Source: Chitinispirillaceae bacterium (lineage in GTDB: Bacteria; Fibrobacterota; Chitinivibrionia; Chitinivibrionales; Chitinispirillaceae). Taken from it: 64,000 bases of DNA. Below the pieces are notes generated by a model. That model was given only the letters and a program-made list of their open reading frames with translations, did no database searches and was not told the origin of the DNA. The DNA lies in the NCBI GenBank assembly GCA_016932075.1, contig JAFGDP010000113.1, forward strand, positions 62,001-126,000. Reading direction: 5' to 3'. Below are positions 43,312-52,498 of the stretch, in pieces. Position 1 is the first letter of the stretch. Every line of letters starts with the position of its first letter. The position numbers and the translations under genes were made by a program.

Positions 43312-45678
43312 TTAATAATATTTGGAATATTTATAATAATTCAACTTGCTGTCAATGGCTGCATGATTTAATACGAGGCCGATGAGCTGCGTTTGAAGGG
43401 CCGAATATTCCTTGATTTTCTTTTTAAGGTCATAGACGTTCGTTTTACCGGCCTTTATAACGATCAGATATTGTGAAAAACAGTTGCTGATCGATACGCC
43501 ATCAGCGGATACACCAACAGGCGGGGAGTCGCACAGCAAGAATTCAAATTTTTGGGAAAGCATGCTTTTAAGCCGGCTGAACCGTTCCGATGAAATAAGT
43601 TCTGCAGCATTGACGGCGTAGCGACCACTCGGGATAACGAACAGATTGGGGATCTCGGTAGATCGTATAATCGGTGTTACGAATTCATCGGTTATTGGGA
43701 GGTCTGAGGCAAGGAATTCCGAAAGGCCCGGATTTTTTTCCATTTTAAAAAACTGGTGAATGGTCCCTAACCGCAGATCGCCGTCGATGATGATCGTTTT
43801 CCGGTTCTGCTGAGCTAAAGCAATGCCGATATTCGAACATATGGTCGATTTGCCGGCACCGGCGTCAAGGCTGGTAACGATCAGGCTTTTATCAGGAGAA
43901 TCCTGAAGCAGGTGGAGAATTTTTGTACGCAGGGATCTGAAAAGCTCCTTGATGTACTCCTGGTCGCCCTTAAATTCGTTTATTATGAGTTTGCTCTCGA
44001 AATCTGAGGGTTTCCTGCCCTTTGTACCCTTTGGGTTCCATTGTTTTGATTTCGATGCGATCGGGGGTATGCTTTCCAGAACCATGTAGGGCAATCTGGC
44101 ACGCAACTCTTGTTCGGTACGCACTGTTCTGGTAAGAAAGTCAGCGGCAATCACCGGTCCGAATATGGTTCCCAGGCATATCGCCAGGCAGATGCCGAGG
44201 AGCTTTTTAGGGTCAGGCGGCGGAGGGATCGGCGCGACGGCATAATCCATTACATAAACATCCGAAACTTCGACCACGTCCGAAACCTTTGATTGATTGT
44301 ATTTATCTAGGATCCGGGCGTAGATGTCAGCATGTACCTGCTGCTGGCGCGTGAGTTTGGCGAGCCGGAGCTCTTTTGCCGGAAGGACGCGCATTTTGCC
44401 CGACAATGCTGAAATGCCGGCCTTGCGTTCCGTTTGCGCGGTTTCGGTGGAGCGAATGTAGTTGAAAATTTCCAGAATGGTCTTTGACACGATGGCGTTT
44501 ATTGCGCTGAGATTCTCCACGAGTTTCGGGTGATTGGCGTCATAAGAGTTTTGAAGGCCTCTCCGCTCCTCAAGGAGCCGCGTGATTTCGGCATCGAGTA
44601 CCGGAGCGGTAGTGTTGCCGCGTGCATTGAGAAAAAGCAACACTTCGCGCGTGGTTGAAAAGACATCTTTTTTCGATGACTTGACCAGTTTTTGCTGCAG
44701 TTCGCGCGCGGTTGCCAGGTCGCTTGCGGTCGTGGAAGAACCGCGTTCCAGCTCGGAAAGATCATTCACCGTTTGCTGTGTCGTCAGGGCGAGGCCTACC
44801 GTCGGATTGGCGCTCTGGAACGCCCGCAACTGGCTTTCGGAAAGCTCCAGCTCGGCTTTTGCCTTGGCGAGCTGTTTTTCAAGGATCGCCATCACGCTCC
44901 GGTTGCGTGCCTGGCGAAGGCTGAGGTTTTTTTCGACGTATTGGTCGGCGATGGTGTTGGCAATGGTGGTGATTGACGCGTAATCCTTTCCCTTGACCGA
45001 AATAGAAAATGAGGGATTGCGTTCCCTGACGTTCGGCGTACCAATAGACAAATTGTTGTATAACATTTCTACTGCCGTTCGCGTATCGATTATTGAAAAG
45101 GAAAAATCTTGAGGGTCAGTCAAAAATGCGCGGTTGAATCCGAGAAAAACCCCGGGAAGCGTTAAGGAATTCAGATCGGCGAGTTTCCCGCGGGTGATAG
45201 GTTCTTTCCCAAACAGGTTTTTTTTGCGAAGTACCGTATAGATTTCATTGTTGCTTTTGTCAATAATAAAAGCATATTTTCCGGGTTGTGCCGCGGAATC
45301 GACAAACACCGAATCAAACACGGCGCTCCGTACCGTACCGGCGACTCGAAGCCGCAGCGAAAGCGTGTTGACGGTATTCTGAAGGAAGTTCCTGCTGCTG
45401 ATGAGTTGCGTTTGAGAGGTGATTTCAGGTGTCTGCTGCATCCGTTCTTCGACGTCAATCATCCCCGCGATCGGTTCCATGCCGATAAGCGCGGTTGCCG
45501 AAAGTTCGGGGGTGGCGTCGGAAAGTTTGAGAAAGACAATAAAAGCCCCGCCAAGGGCGAGCGGGGTGGCTGTGAGCATCCACCACTTCCAGCGCCAAAG
45601 CAGGGACGCATAGTGCCGGACATAGTGGCCGAAATCGATTTCTTTGATGCCAGTCTGTTGCTGAGGTGCTGGGGGCAT
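43312..45678 (-). CDS. Wzz-type chain-length protein fused to BY-type tyrosine kinase
   Basis: About 788 aa from ATG 45678 (12 more residues if the ATG at 45714 inside the upstream gene is used). Two membrane helices flank a long periplasmic coiled-coil region (Wzz domain), with the Pro-rich APIPPPPDP before the second. The kinase has Walker A LDAGAGKST, A' IIIDGDLR and Walker B FLLCDSPP. The C-terminus is Tyr-rich (NYYKYSKYY), the usual autophosphorylation cluster. It controls length and export of the polysaccharide together with the Wza-type protein encoded just upstream. Confidence 0.9.
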   Translation of the reverse strand: MPPAPQQQTGIKEIDFGHYVRHYASLLWRWKWWMLTATPLALGGAFIVFLKLSDATPELSATALIGMEPIAGMIDVEERMQQTPEITSQTQLISSRNFLQNTVNTLSLRLRVAGTVRSAVFDSVFVDSAAQPGKYAFIIDKSNNEIYTVLRKKNLFGKEPITRGKLADLNSLTLPGVFLGFNRAFLTDPQDFSFSIIDTRTAVEMLYNNLSIGTPNVRERNPSFSISVKGKDYASITTIANTIADQYVEKNLSLRQARNRSVMAILEKQLAKAKAELELSESQLRAFQSANPTVGLALTTQQTVNDLSELERGSSTTASDLATARELQQKLVKSSKKDVFSTTREVLLFLNARGNTTAPVLDAEITRLLEERRGLQNSYDANHPKLVENLSAINAIVSKTILEIFNYIRSTETAQTERKAGISALSGKMRVLPAKELRLAKLTRQQQVHADIYARILDKYNQSKVSDVVEVSDVYVMDYAVAPIPPPPDPKKLLGICLAICLGTIFGPVIAADFLTRTVRTEQELRARLPYMVLESIPPIASKSKQWNPKGTKGRKPSDFESKLIINEFKGDQEYIKELFRSLRTKILHLLQDSPDKSLIVTSLDAGAGKSTICSNIGIALAQQNRKTIIIDGDLRLGTIHQFFKMEKNPGLSEFLASDLPITDEFVTPIIRSTEIPNLFVIPSGRYAVNAAELISSERFSRLKSMLSQKFEFLLCDSPPVGVSADGVSISNCFSQYLIVIKAGKTNVYDLKKKIKEYSALQTQLIGLVLNHAAIDSKLNYYKYSKYY

Positions 45679-45682
45679 GCTT

Positions 45683-46441
45683 TTATCTCGATGTATAGTA
45701 TTGGTAGGTAGCATAAACCGATGCGGCGGTCAGCACAATGGTGAAAAAAGGCAGCACATTGGTCTGAATGCTCTCCATCAGTTGCCTTCGCGGCATCGGG
45801 GTGACGCAGAGTTGGTCGCCGGATTTAAAGCCAATGGAATAGAGGGATGCGCCTGATTGGAAATACGGCAGGATATTTTTGGTCACCCGCCCGGAATCGC
45901 GCACCCACCGTATTTTTTTTATTCCGTCATCACGATGGGTACCTCCGGCTTTTTGAACGGCATTCCAGAGGCTTTCGCGCGGATCGATCCAGTAGAGACC
46001 GGGCTGCAAAAATCCGCCTAAAAGACTTATGCGATAGACTGGCCGGACAATAACGCTCAATCGCGGAAGGTAGGCCGCATATTTTTCGATGAGCAGTTCT
46101 TCAATCTGCTTGGGCGCCGTTTCGACGACGTTGATATACCCGACGATAGGCAGGTCGGCATAGCCATGACTGTCTATCGCATATACGCCGCTTGGAAATC
46201 CCGCTGAATCCGGGTAGGCAATGATCCGTATCCCGTCGCCTGCCTGGAACCGCAATGCCGCGTCTGGAAGGGCGGCGGAAGGAACAGCGTCAAGGCTTTT
46301 CGGCGCAACCGCTTGCGCGGGCTGGTGTTCGATATCCGGTGATTGCTGCGTTTGCGCATAATTTCCAGTAGAGAGTGACAATAGGGAAACGAATAAAAAA
46401 AACGCATTGCCATGTCTGGGAAGAAATCGGAAGCTTTTCAT
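45683..46441 (-). CDS. Polysaccharide export protein, Wza/SLBB-type
   Basis: A protein of 252 aa. GAAGG just before the ATG at 46441 supports this start over the ATG at 46453. A signal segment (FFLFVSLLSLSTG) leads to the polysaccharide export domain (FQAGDGIRIIAYPD, DLPIVGYINV) and an SLBB-like repeat (SLLGGFLQPGLYWID). A C-terminal hydrophobic helix (FFTIVLTAASVYATYQYY) is unusual for Wza proteins. Shares the operon with the Wzz/BY-kinase downstream and is expected to form the outer-membrane or envelope channel. Confidence 0.85.
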   Translation of the reverse strand: MKSFRFLPRHGNAFFLFVSLLSLSTGNYAQTQQSPDIEHQPAQAVAPKSLDAVPSAALPDAALRFQAGDGIRIIAYPDSAGFPSGVYAIDSHGYADLPIVGYINVVETAPKQIEELLIEKYAAYLPRLSVIVRPVYRISLLGGFLQPGLYWIDPRESLWNAVQKAGGTHRDDGIKKIRWVRDSGRVTKNILPYFQSGASLYSIGFKSGDQLCVTPMPRRQLMESIQTNVLPFFTIVLTAASVYATYQYYTSR

Positions 46442-46482
46442 GGTAACCTTCATTCCTGATACAGGATGTCCGTCGGTTGCTC

Positions 46483-46644
46483 TTAATTGTATGGTACTGC
46501 CCCGGTCCTGTAAAGATAACGCTTACCGTATGCCGCTTTCCTCGATACGCTCAAGAGCAACAACCCGGTGAACAGCGTGGCGAGGAAACCGGTCAGGGAA
46601 TAACCCTGATAGTATTTGCAAAGACCTGCTTCATATAGGGACCG
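46483..46644 (-). other. Short open frame with one membrane segment, no start codon seen
   Basis: A minus-strand frame of 53 sense codons between stops reads KYYQGYSLTGFLATLFTG, then a hydrophobic run and a basic stretch (SRKAAYGKRY). It has no ATG or GTG, so it may be a remnant or simply chance. It lies in the 298-bp gap between the Wza-type gene and the kinase gene, where nothing else is evident. Confidence 0.3.
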
Positions 46645-46751
46645 TCACAGCTATCATTTTATTGCCATTAGCATGTATAGTCACGGGAGGATCGTTTCGA
46701 TGCCGGCGTGATTGGAAAATACATTTTGCCAAACGATCGCTTCGCTGGTGC

Positions 46752-48755
46752 TCACTCTTTTTCCATCTCAATTTGGATACGGCTTTCCTCACCCGCGGTA
46801 ATCTGGATATTTTGAATATAGGGCTGAAATCCTTTTCGCTGTAATCGAAGAGAATGCGTCCCTTCGGATAATGACACGAGATTTGGCGTTGGCGCCTGCC
46901 CCCGATAGGAACCGTCGATATACAGGTCAGCCCAGGGGAAGCAATACACATGGAGAAAACCATTCCCGGCGGACATGGGTTTTAAGGTAATAGCAAGCTT
47001 CACCGTGGAGTCCGTCTCAATTATCACGGCTTGCCTGAACGATTGATGTCCGTCAGCGATCGCGCTGACGACATGAGGGCCGGTCGCCAGCGGCTTGCCG
47101 CTGTAAAGCTCCTGGCGGGGTACGCCGATTTCATCGATAAATACGTATGAGGATGCAGGATCGACGGTAACGACGAGGGTGCCGGAAGGGGAGCTCTCTT
47201 TCCGCTTTGTCGTATACGGTTGTCGCTGGATAGCGCTCGTGGTGCCGCTGAACATTTTTCGGGCTTTCCTGGTTTTTTGGACTGGCGCTCGATTCTGATC
47301 CGGCGTTTTTCGCTTCGCCGGCTTTTGGACCATGGCGTGAGGTGCACTGGCAGGTGATGCCGATTGTGTTGGCGCCGGTGTGATGACATCGGGTGAGGAA
47401 CGCTGCTCGGATTGCATGGAGGGCGTTGGTTGGGGAGCCTTTGTTGATGCCGCTACCCTTTGAATAACCGAGACGGTAAAGGTGATTCCTGTCAATAATA
47501 ACATAAGAACGAGCAATCCGATAAACGCGGTAATTATCCGTTTGGGAGAAAGTACTTTCGGTAAAAAAGAAAATGCATTGGAAAAAAAGGCGTCTCTGGT
47601 TCTGTTCGATTCCTCTTGTACGGCAAGTTTGGGTTGTGTCTGCCATGGAAAGAGCGTGATGGGTTGGTCTTTTTTTGATGGATCAAAGACGATCCGTTTC
47701 GCCGCTTCAAAATGGACCTGGGATTTCGCACTGTTTCCCGCAGCCTTGAATTCATTTCCCTTTCTGACATGATACCCTATCACGTTCTTTTCGATACCGC
47801 TGGCATAGGCGGCAGTATCAGCGAAGAATTGGCGGATTTCCTGTTCGCCGTCTCGTACGCCCATGTCAAAGATCAGCTCCTGCAATTCTCTTTGCAAGGG
47901 TTCAAGCGAGGAGAGCCTTTGACGGGGTTCTTTTATTAAACTGGCATCGATATGGGCCGAAAGCTCGTCTGGAAGGGTGGGAAGGAAGGTGGTAATCGGC
48001 GCAAGCGCCGAACGTTCTATGGACAGAACGGTTGCCATGGCCGTTTGACCGTTAAATGGATGTTTTCCTGAAAGAATCCGATAGAGAAGTACCCCGACAG
48101 ACCAGATGTCTTTCCGGAGATCCAGGTCTGAAATCAAACCGGTTGAGTCTTCACTGACAATGACCGGAATAGTATCAATGGTCGCATCGCTGCTCATGAC
48201 CTGTTCATGGATATGAATGGCTTGCTCGGGAGGGATATAGGCCGGGGTGATGAGCATTTTTTTCGACGGGGTACGGGTATGCGCGTGCGCCGAAGCGTTG
48301 GCGATGCCAAAATCCGTTACCACCACTCTGCCGGTTTTGGAAACAAGAATATTGTTCGGTTTCAGATCGCAGTGGGCGATGTTTCTGGAGTGGGCGAAAC
48401 AGAGTCCCTTAAGCGCCAAATGCATTATGATGAGAGCTGTTTCCTTGGGAAATGGATTCCATGTCAAGAGCTGCGCCAGCGTATAGCCATCGATATATTC
48501 CATGGCGATATAAAAGGAGCCGTTGTCCTCACCGAAATCATGAATTCTGATGATATTGGCGTGGTCGAGCGAAGCGGCGATTCTGGCCTCGTTTTCAAAT
48601 GTTTTCACAAGCGTTGAATCGTTTTGGTGGACGATTGCCATCTTTTTTATCGCGACTTTTCTCCCCAGAGAACGCTGCATCGCGGAATACACATCTCCCA
48701 TCCCGCCTGATCCGATGCGTTCAAAGTTGCTGTAATCGTTGAGTGAAAAAGCCAT
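46752..48755 (-). CDS. Membrane Ser/Thr protein kinase with PEGA domains
   Basis: A 667-aa protein. The kinase domain holds GSGGMGDVY (15-23), catalytic Lys37, HCDLKPNN (128-135, Cys replacing the usual Arg of HRD), and DFG at 148-150. A Pro/Ser/Lys-rich linker follows a single helix (about residues 407-432). Two PEGA-like beta repeats close it (DPASSYVFIDEIGVPRQELY and FPWADLYIDGSYRGQAP). Such kinases are common in envelope signalling. Sits between the export genes and the sugar transferase on the minus strand, so it may respond to polysaccharide assembly. Confidence 0.87.
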   Translation of the reverse strand: MAFSLNDYSNFERIGSGGMGDVYSAMQRSLGRKVAIKKMAIVHQNDSTLVKTFENEARIAASLDHANIIRIHDFGEDNGSFYIAMEYIDGYTLAQLLTWNPFPKETALIIMHLALKGLCFAHSRNIAHCDLKPNNILVSKTGRVVVTDFGIANASAHAHTRTPSKKMLITPAYIPPEQAIHIHEQVMSSDATIDTIPVIVSEDSTGLISDLDLRKDIWSVGVLLYRILSGKHPFNGQTAMATVLSIERSALAPITTFLPTLPDELSAHIDASLIKEPRQRLSSLEPLQRELQELIFDMGVRDGEQEIRQFFADTAAYASGIEKNVIGYHVRKGNEFKAAGNSAKSQVHFEAAKRIVFDPSKKDQPITLFPWQTQPKLAVQEESNRTRDAFFSNAFSFLPKVLSPKRIITAFIGLLVLMLLLTGITFTVSVIQRVAASTKAPQPTPSMQSEQRSSPDVITPAPTQSASPASAPHAMVQKPAKRKTPDQNRAPVQKTRKARKMFSGTTSAIQRQPYTTKRKESSPSGTLVVTVDPASSYVFIDEIGVPRQELYSGKPLATGPHVVSAIADGHQSFRQAVIIETDSTVKLAITLKPMSAGNGFLHVYCFPWADLYIDGSYRGQAPTPNLVSLSEGTHSLRLQRKGFQPYIQNIQITAGEESRIQIEMEKE

Positions 48756-48892
48756 TGTTTCGCCTTATGGTGGTGCCACGCGGATGCGGTCAGGAAGGAA
48801 ATGCACTATACATCATGCTGTTCCGCGCTCTCAAGCCTTTTGCCCTCTCTCTACGATGGCTATAGGTATACGGCTTGGCGGGGGTCCGTTCC

Positions 48893-50032
48893 TCAATACG
48901 CTCCTTTTACCGTCAGAAGCGCTACCGGCGTTTTAAAAAGCAGTTTCAGATCCATAAAGAGGTTCCAGGTGCGAATATAGTGGATATCCATTCTGACCAT
49001 TGAATCGAACGCCGTGATGCTGCGGCCATACACCTGCCAGAATCCGGTGATGCCCGGCTTTATATGAACAAACCTGCGTTTATGCCATGCGTCGTATTCC
49101 TCGGTTTCATAGGGAATTGCCGGCCGTGGACCGACCAGTGACATGGTCCCGGCCAAAACGTTGAAGAACTGCGGCAGTTCATCAAGGCTGGTTTTTCTGA
49201 TGAGTCTGCCGAAAGGCGTGACACGGGGATCATTCACTATTTTGAAGACCTTGGTGTCCGCATTCGCTGATCCCTGGTTCTTGATATAGTCTTGCATAAA
49301 CTTTTTATGAAGCGAAGGGTCATTGTTGACGAGCATGGACCTGAATTTCAGCATATAGAAAATCTTTCCGTTATAGCCGACCCGTTTTTGAGCAAAAAAG
49401 ACCGGTCCTTTGGATGTACATTTGATAAGAATCGGAATCAACAGGAAAAAGGGAAGGAAAATGATGCAACCGGCGATGCTTCCCGTAATATCGATGGCCC
49501 TCTTTACGGCCTTTGCAAAGAGCGTTGGAGTGGAAGGATGGGTCGTGTCTGGTAGCGCATCAAGCGCGTCGATTGAATCAGGGGTACCCTCTTTTCCCAG
49601 GTCTTCAGGGTAGAGAAAGGTATTAATGTAAGCATGATTGGGAATATCATGACCGAAAATTTTTTTAAGCCCGTCTTTGACCTTTCTGAGGATCAGCTGG
49701 CGGTTCTGGGTGGACATGTCGGTATAGATGATACCGACGGTCTTGTTTTCCCGATACCATCCTTTGATATCAGTCTCCCGCGTCATGTTTTCGAGCGTCT
49801 CCCTGAACCGTTCGAGCGTTTTCCGGTCAATCGAATTGATGATGGCTTCATTGATCGTGACCAGAACGAGCAGAAACGGTTTCTGGGACCGCTCGGTCCG
49901 CCTGATCTCAAAGTTCAGCATGTTCCGGAAATAGGATTGGATGTAGAGCCCCCACTCCTCGTCAGTCAGTGCGTCAACAATTTTAATTGAAACAATGCCA
50001 TTCTGTCTGCCGGCGCGCGTTTTTTTAAACAT
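48893..50032 (-). CDS. Undecaprenyl-phosphate sugar phosphotransferase (initiating transferase)
   Basis: A 379-aa protein whose C-terminal half is a bacterial sugar transferase (monotopic PGT): AVKRAIDITGSIAGCIIFLP, FFAQKRVGYNGKIFYMLKFR, SLDELPQFFNVLAGTMSLVG and the GPRP motif. It moves a sugar-1-phosphate to undecaprenyl phosphate and so begins the repeat unit. The N-terminal 180 residues are cytoplasmic and do not match the usual four-helix WbaP N-domain; they may be regulatory. AAGGAG before the ATG supports the start. This is the only such enzyme seen in the window. Confidence 0.88.
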   Translation of the reverse strand: MFKKTRAGRQNGIVSIKIVDALTDEEWGLYIQSYFRNMLNFEIRRTERSQKPFLLVLVTINEAIINSIDRKTLERFRETLENMTRETDIKGWYRENKTVGIIYTDMSTQNRQLILRKVKDGLKKIFGHDIPNHAYINTFLYPEDLGKEGTPDSIDALDALPDTTHPSTPTLFAKAVKRAIDITGSIAGCIIFLPFFLLIPILIKCTSKGPVFFAQKRVGYNGKIFYMLKFRSMLVNNDPSLHKKFMQDYIKNQGSANADTKVFKIVNDPRVTPFGRLIRKTSLDELPQFFNVLAGTMSLVGPRPAIPYETEEYDAWHKRRFVHIKPGITGFWQVYGRSITAFDSMVRMDIHYIRTWNLFMDLKLLFKTPVALLTVKGAY

Positions 50033-50593
50033 GCGTACTCCTTTTGCTGCTTGGCAATATAAAAAGATGCCCCGCCGAAACCCGGGTTTTGCACATCAGC
50101 TTTACTGGAACTCCGAATAAAAATCCGGATAAAGCAAACAGGAATGTGGCGCGAAGCCCCTTACACAGTTCTCATCCCAGGAGTTGCACGGTTTTATTAC
50201 GCAGCCGGTGCACAACTCCCTCCCCCATCTTGCATCCATGCCACATTTTTAACGAGGATCAAAATAGCTGATTATTGAAAACAGAGTCAAGGGAAAAGAT
50301 TAATTGCAGCAGAAGAGAAAATATCCATAAGTATGCAAAGACGCGCAACCATACTAACTTGTTGATATTAAATGAGATTGGTTTTCTTACATGTTTTTTC
50401 GCAATGACAGGCTTCTGCCGATTCTCTGCATCATCCATGGAACAGGGTAGCGTATTGAATCACGAGCTAGCCAGATTAAACCATTCCAGATGCAACTGGT
50501 TTCATGAAAACCATTCCCTCATTTATTTTCCTCCATCGTTACTATTTTTTCGCAATCTCTTTTCTTAATAGATAGAAGGCTGATGGTGATTAC
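50033..50593. other. Intergenic region before the second LamG-VanZ gene
   Basis: A 561-bp gap with small frames that I do not credit (for example 50275-50568, which has no ribosome site and an unlikely composition). It should contain the divergent promoters of the sugar transferase and VanZ-family genes, but I cannot point to one. No repeat of the ACACGAAA family is present. Confidence 0.45.
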
Positions 50594-51661
50594 ATGAGTG
50601 AGAATCAATATTCAATATACAAAATCCTGCGTATTCGGTTTCCGATACCTCTGAACCAAAAGTCATTCTATTTTGTTGCGTTTTTTCTGCTTTTTGGAAT
50701 GCTTGCCGCATGTCTTCGTCCCTTTGGCATAAGACCGGTCAACAAAGTGGTCATTAAGCAGGAAAGGGCTGGTGCATACATACAGGAGCCGGGAATCATC
50801 TTTTCGGATCCATTCAGCGTACCCGAAGCGTTGGATTCATGCAGGATCGACCTGGTAATCACTCCTGATCCTCAGGAAAAAGACGGCATTCGTTCAATTG
50901 CCGTCATTGTTGACTCTGGATGGAATGAACGGTTGCTTATCGCACAGTGGAAATCCGCTCTTCTTTTCTGGAGAATGAGACATGACCGCCGTATTCCGGA
51001 ATATGAGCTTATTTGTCAGAAAATATTCTTGCCGGGGAAAAGAACCGGGATCTCTGTTGTTCAAGCCGGAGAAAAATGTGCTGTCTATATCGATTCGATC
51101 CTGAAGCAAAGGATAGAGCAACCACTTTTTCAGCCGGCATATGGTGGACCATTGAGGATATGCATGGGCAATTCCCCGATCATGAACCGGAATTGGGAAG
51201 GGACTATTCATTCGCTGCGATTTCAGTGCGGCCCTGATGTCGTCAGGTTCACTCCGGATACGTCCGCCAACAGAACTACCTTACATGTCCGGTTCCATAT
51301 GCCGAAGCGCATGCCTTTTGTAGCAACGCCTTTTCTGACCATGCCGGAGGAGTACCGGACTTCGCTTGGTTATGTTCTAGACCTCATTTTCAATGTGCTT
51401 GGTTTTATTCCATGGGGATTCGCGGTGGGACTTTTTTTCCTCATGATACGGCGGCGATCCGTTGCAGCGGCCATGGTAGGCGCCGTACTTAGCGGATTGC
51501 TCATAAGCCTCTGCATTGAAGGCATGCAGACCTTTCTTTATGGTCGCTCCTCTCAAATGACCGACCTGATCCTGAATACCCTCGGTTCGATGTCGGGAGC
51601 GCTGGTGGTCAGATGGGGTCGTGCTTTTTTTGCCCGCTTTATCCGCATCCCTGCCAGGTAA
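50594..51661 (+). CDS. LamG-like/VanZ membrane protein, second copy
   Basis: A 355-aa paralog of 36068-37282. A membrane helix near residues 26-42 is followed by a beta-sandwich region of about 190 residues (CAVYIDSIL; NRNWEGTIHSLRFQ), then a VanZ domain (FNVLGFIPWGFAVGLFFL; SQMTDLILNTLGSMSG). The two proteins share the RSSQM(S/T)D-x-x-LN-x-LG segment in their VanZ parts. VanZ-like proteins accompany some exosortase systems, but a role is not known. It is transcribed away from the sugar transferase and toward an opposing ATPase gene. Confidence 0.8.
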   Translation: MSENQYSIYKILRIRFPIPLNQKSFYFVAFFLLFGMLAACLRPFGIRPVNKVVIKQERAGAYIQEPGIIFSDPFSVPEALDSCRIDLVITPDPQEKDGIRSIAVIVDSGWNERLLIAQWKSALLFWRMRHDRRIPEYELICQKIFLPGKRTGISVVQAGEKCAVYIDSILKQRIEQPLFQPAYGGPLRICMGNSPIMNRNWEGTIHSLRFQCGPDVVRFTPDTSANRTTLHVRFHMPKRMPFVATPFLTMPEEYRTSLGYVLDLIFNVLGFIPWGFAVGLFFLMIRRRSVAAAMVGAVLSGLLISLCIEGMQTFLYGRSSQMTDLILNTLGSMSGALVVRWGRAFFARFIRIPAR

Positions 51662-51684
51662 CCGGTTGCACGGATGCATTGCAT

Positions 51685-52407
51685 TTATGGGGAATACCGT
51701 TTTTTCTCGAAAAAATCCTTGTACACACGAAAATGCTCGGTTTCCTGGAAGCTCGTCTCGGATATTTTCCTGCTGTCAAAAGAAAAAATCGAGGCTCCAT
51801 GCACGCTCAAAATGATGGGTGAATGCGTGGCAATGATGAATTGTGCATGGCCATCGTTGCCCATTTTCTGCAGAAGCGCCGCGAATTCGATCTGCCGTTT
51901 AGGTGAAAGCGCTGTCTCGGGTTCGTCGAGCAGGTAGAGTCCTTCAATGGCATACCGCGACTTGAAAAAGGCCATGATTGATTCACCATGGGATAACTCC
52001 ATGAGCGACGTACCGCCGAAATAGTCAAGAAGTCCGGGATCATCCGAGGCCCAGAGTTCTATCATTCTGGTCATATGATCATACGTTTCAGCAGAGAAGA
52101 AGCATCCTGGCCTGGGACCGTTCGACCAGGTAACGGTCATAAAATTGAAGAGCGCCTCTTCATACCGGTTGTAGTGAGAACGCGACCAGCACTCTTCAGC
52201 CCAGATGTGGATACCGCACCTTTTCGATAGAGCCCGCAGCAACGTGGATTTGCCGCTTCCGTTTTCTCCGGCAAAAAAAGCGATGTTTGACCTGAATTCA
52301 ATTCGTCCGCTATTCTGAAATACCGGAAGACTGAAGGGATATATTGCCCTGTCCGGAAACCGGTCTGCATGCAGGGTAAGGCTGGTAAGGTGCATGATAC
52401 TGTACAT
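51685..52407 (-). CDS. AAA/ABC-type ATPase
   Basis: A 240-aa soluble ATPase. Walker A is ENGSGKST near residues 48-55, the ABC-like signature is SHGESIMAFF, Walker B is GLYLLDEPETALSP, and a final His switch appears in IIATHSPIIL. The organisation matches the short AAA_21/AAA_15-like group, often found as stand-alone proteins with unknown roles or with nucleases. No partner nuclease is adjacent. It is convergent with the VanZ-family gene. Confidence 0.83.
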   Translation of the reverse strand: MYSIMHLTSLTLHADRFPDRAIYPFSLPVFQNSGRIEFRSNIAFFAGENGSGKSTLLRALSKRCGIHIWAEECWSRSHYNRYEEALFNFMTVTWSNGPRPGCFFSAETYDHMTRMIELWASDDPGLLDYFGGTSLMELSHGESIMAFFKSRYAIEGLYLLDEPETALSPKRQIEFAALLQKMGNDGHAQFIIATHSPIILSVHGASIFSFDSRKISETSFQETEHFRVYKDFFEKKRYSP

Positions 52408-52498
52408 GGAAAATAAATTGATTTCAAACGTTCAAGCGTTATAAAAATCCGTTCAGGCTCTGGAGAGGAGTGCTAGTGAATATCTATTTTCCGGGCAT

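Noticed and set aside
50275..50568. 97-aa open frame in the gap before the second LamG-VanZ gene
   Set aside because: No ribosome site and unusual composition.
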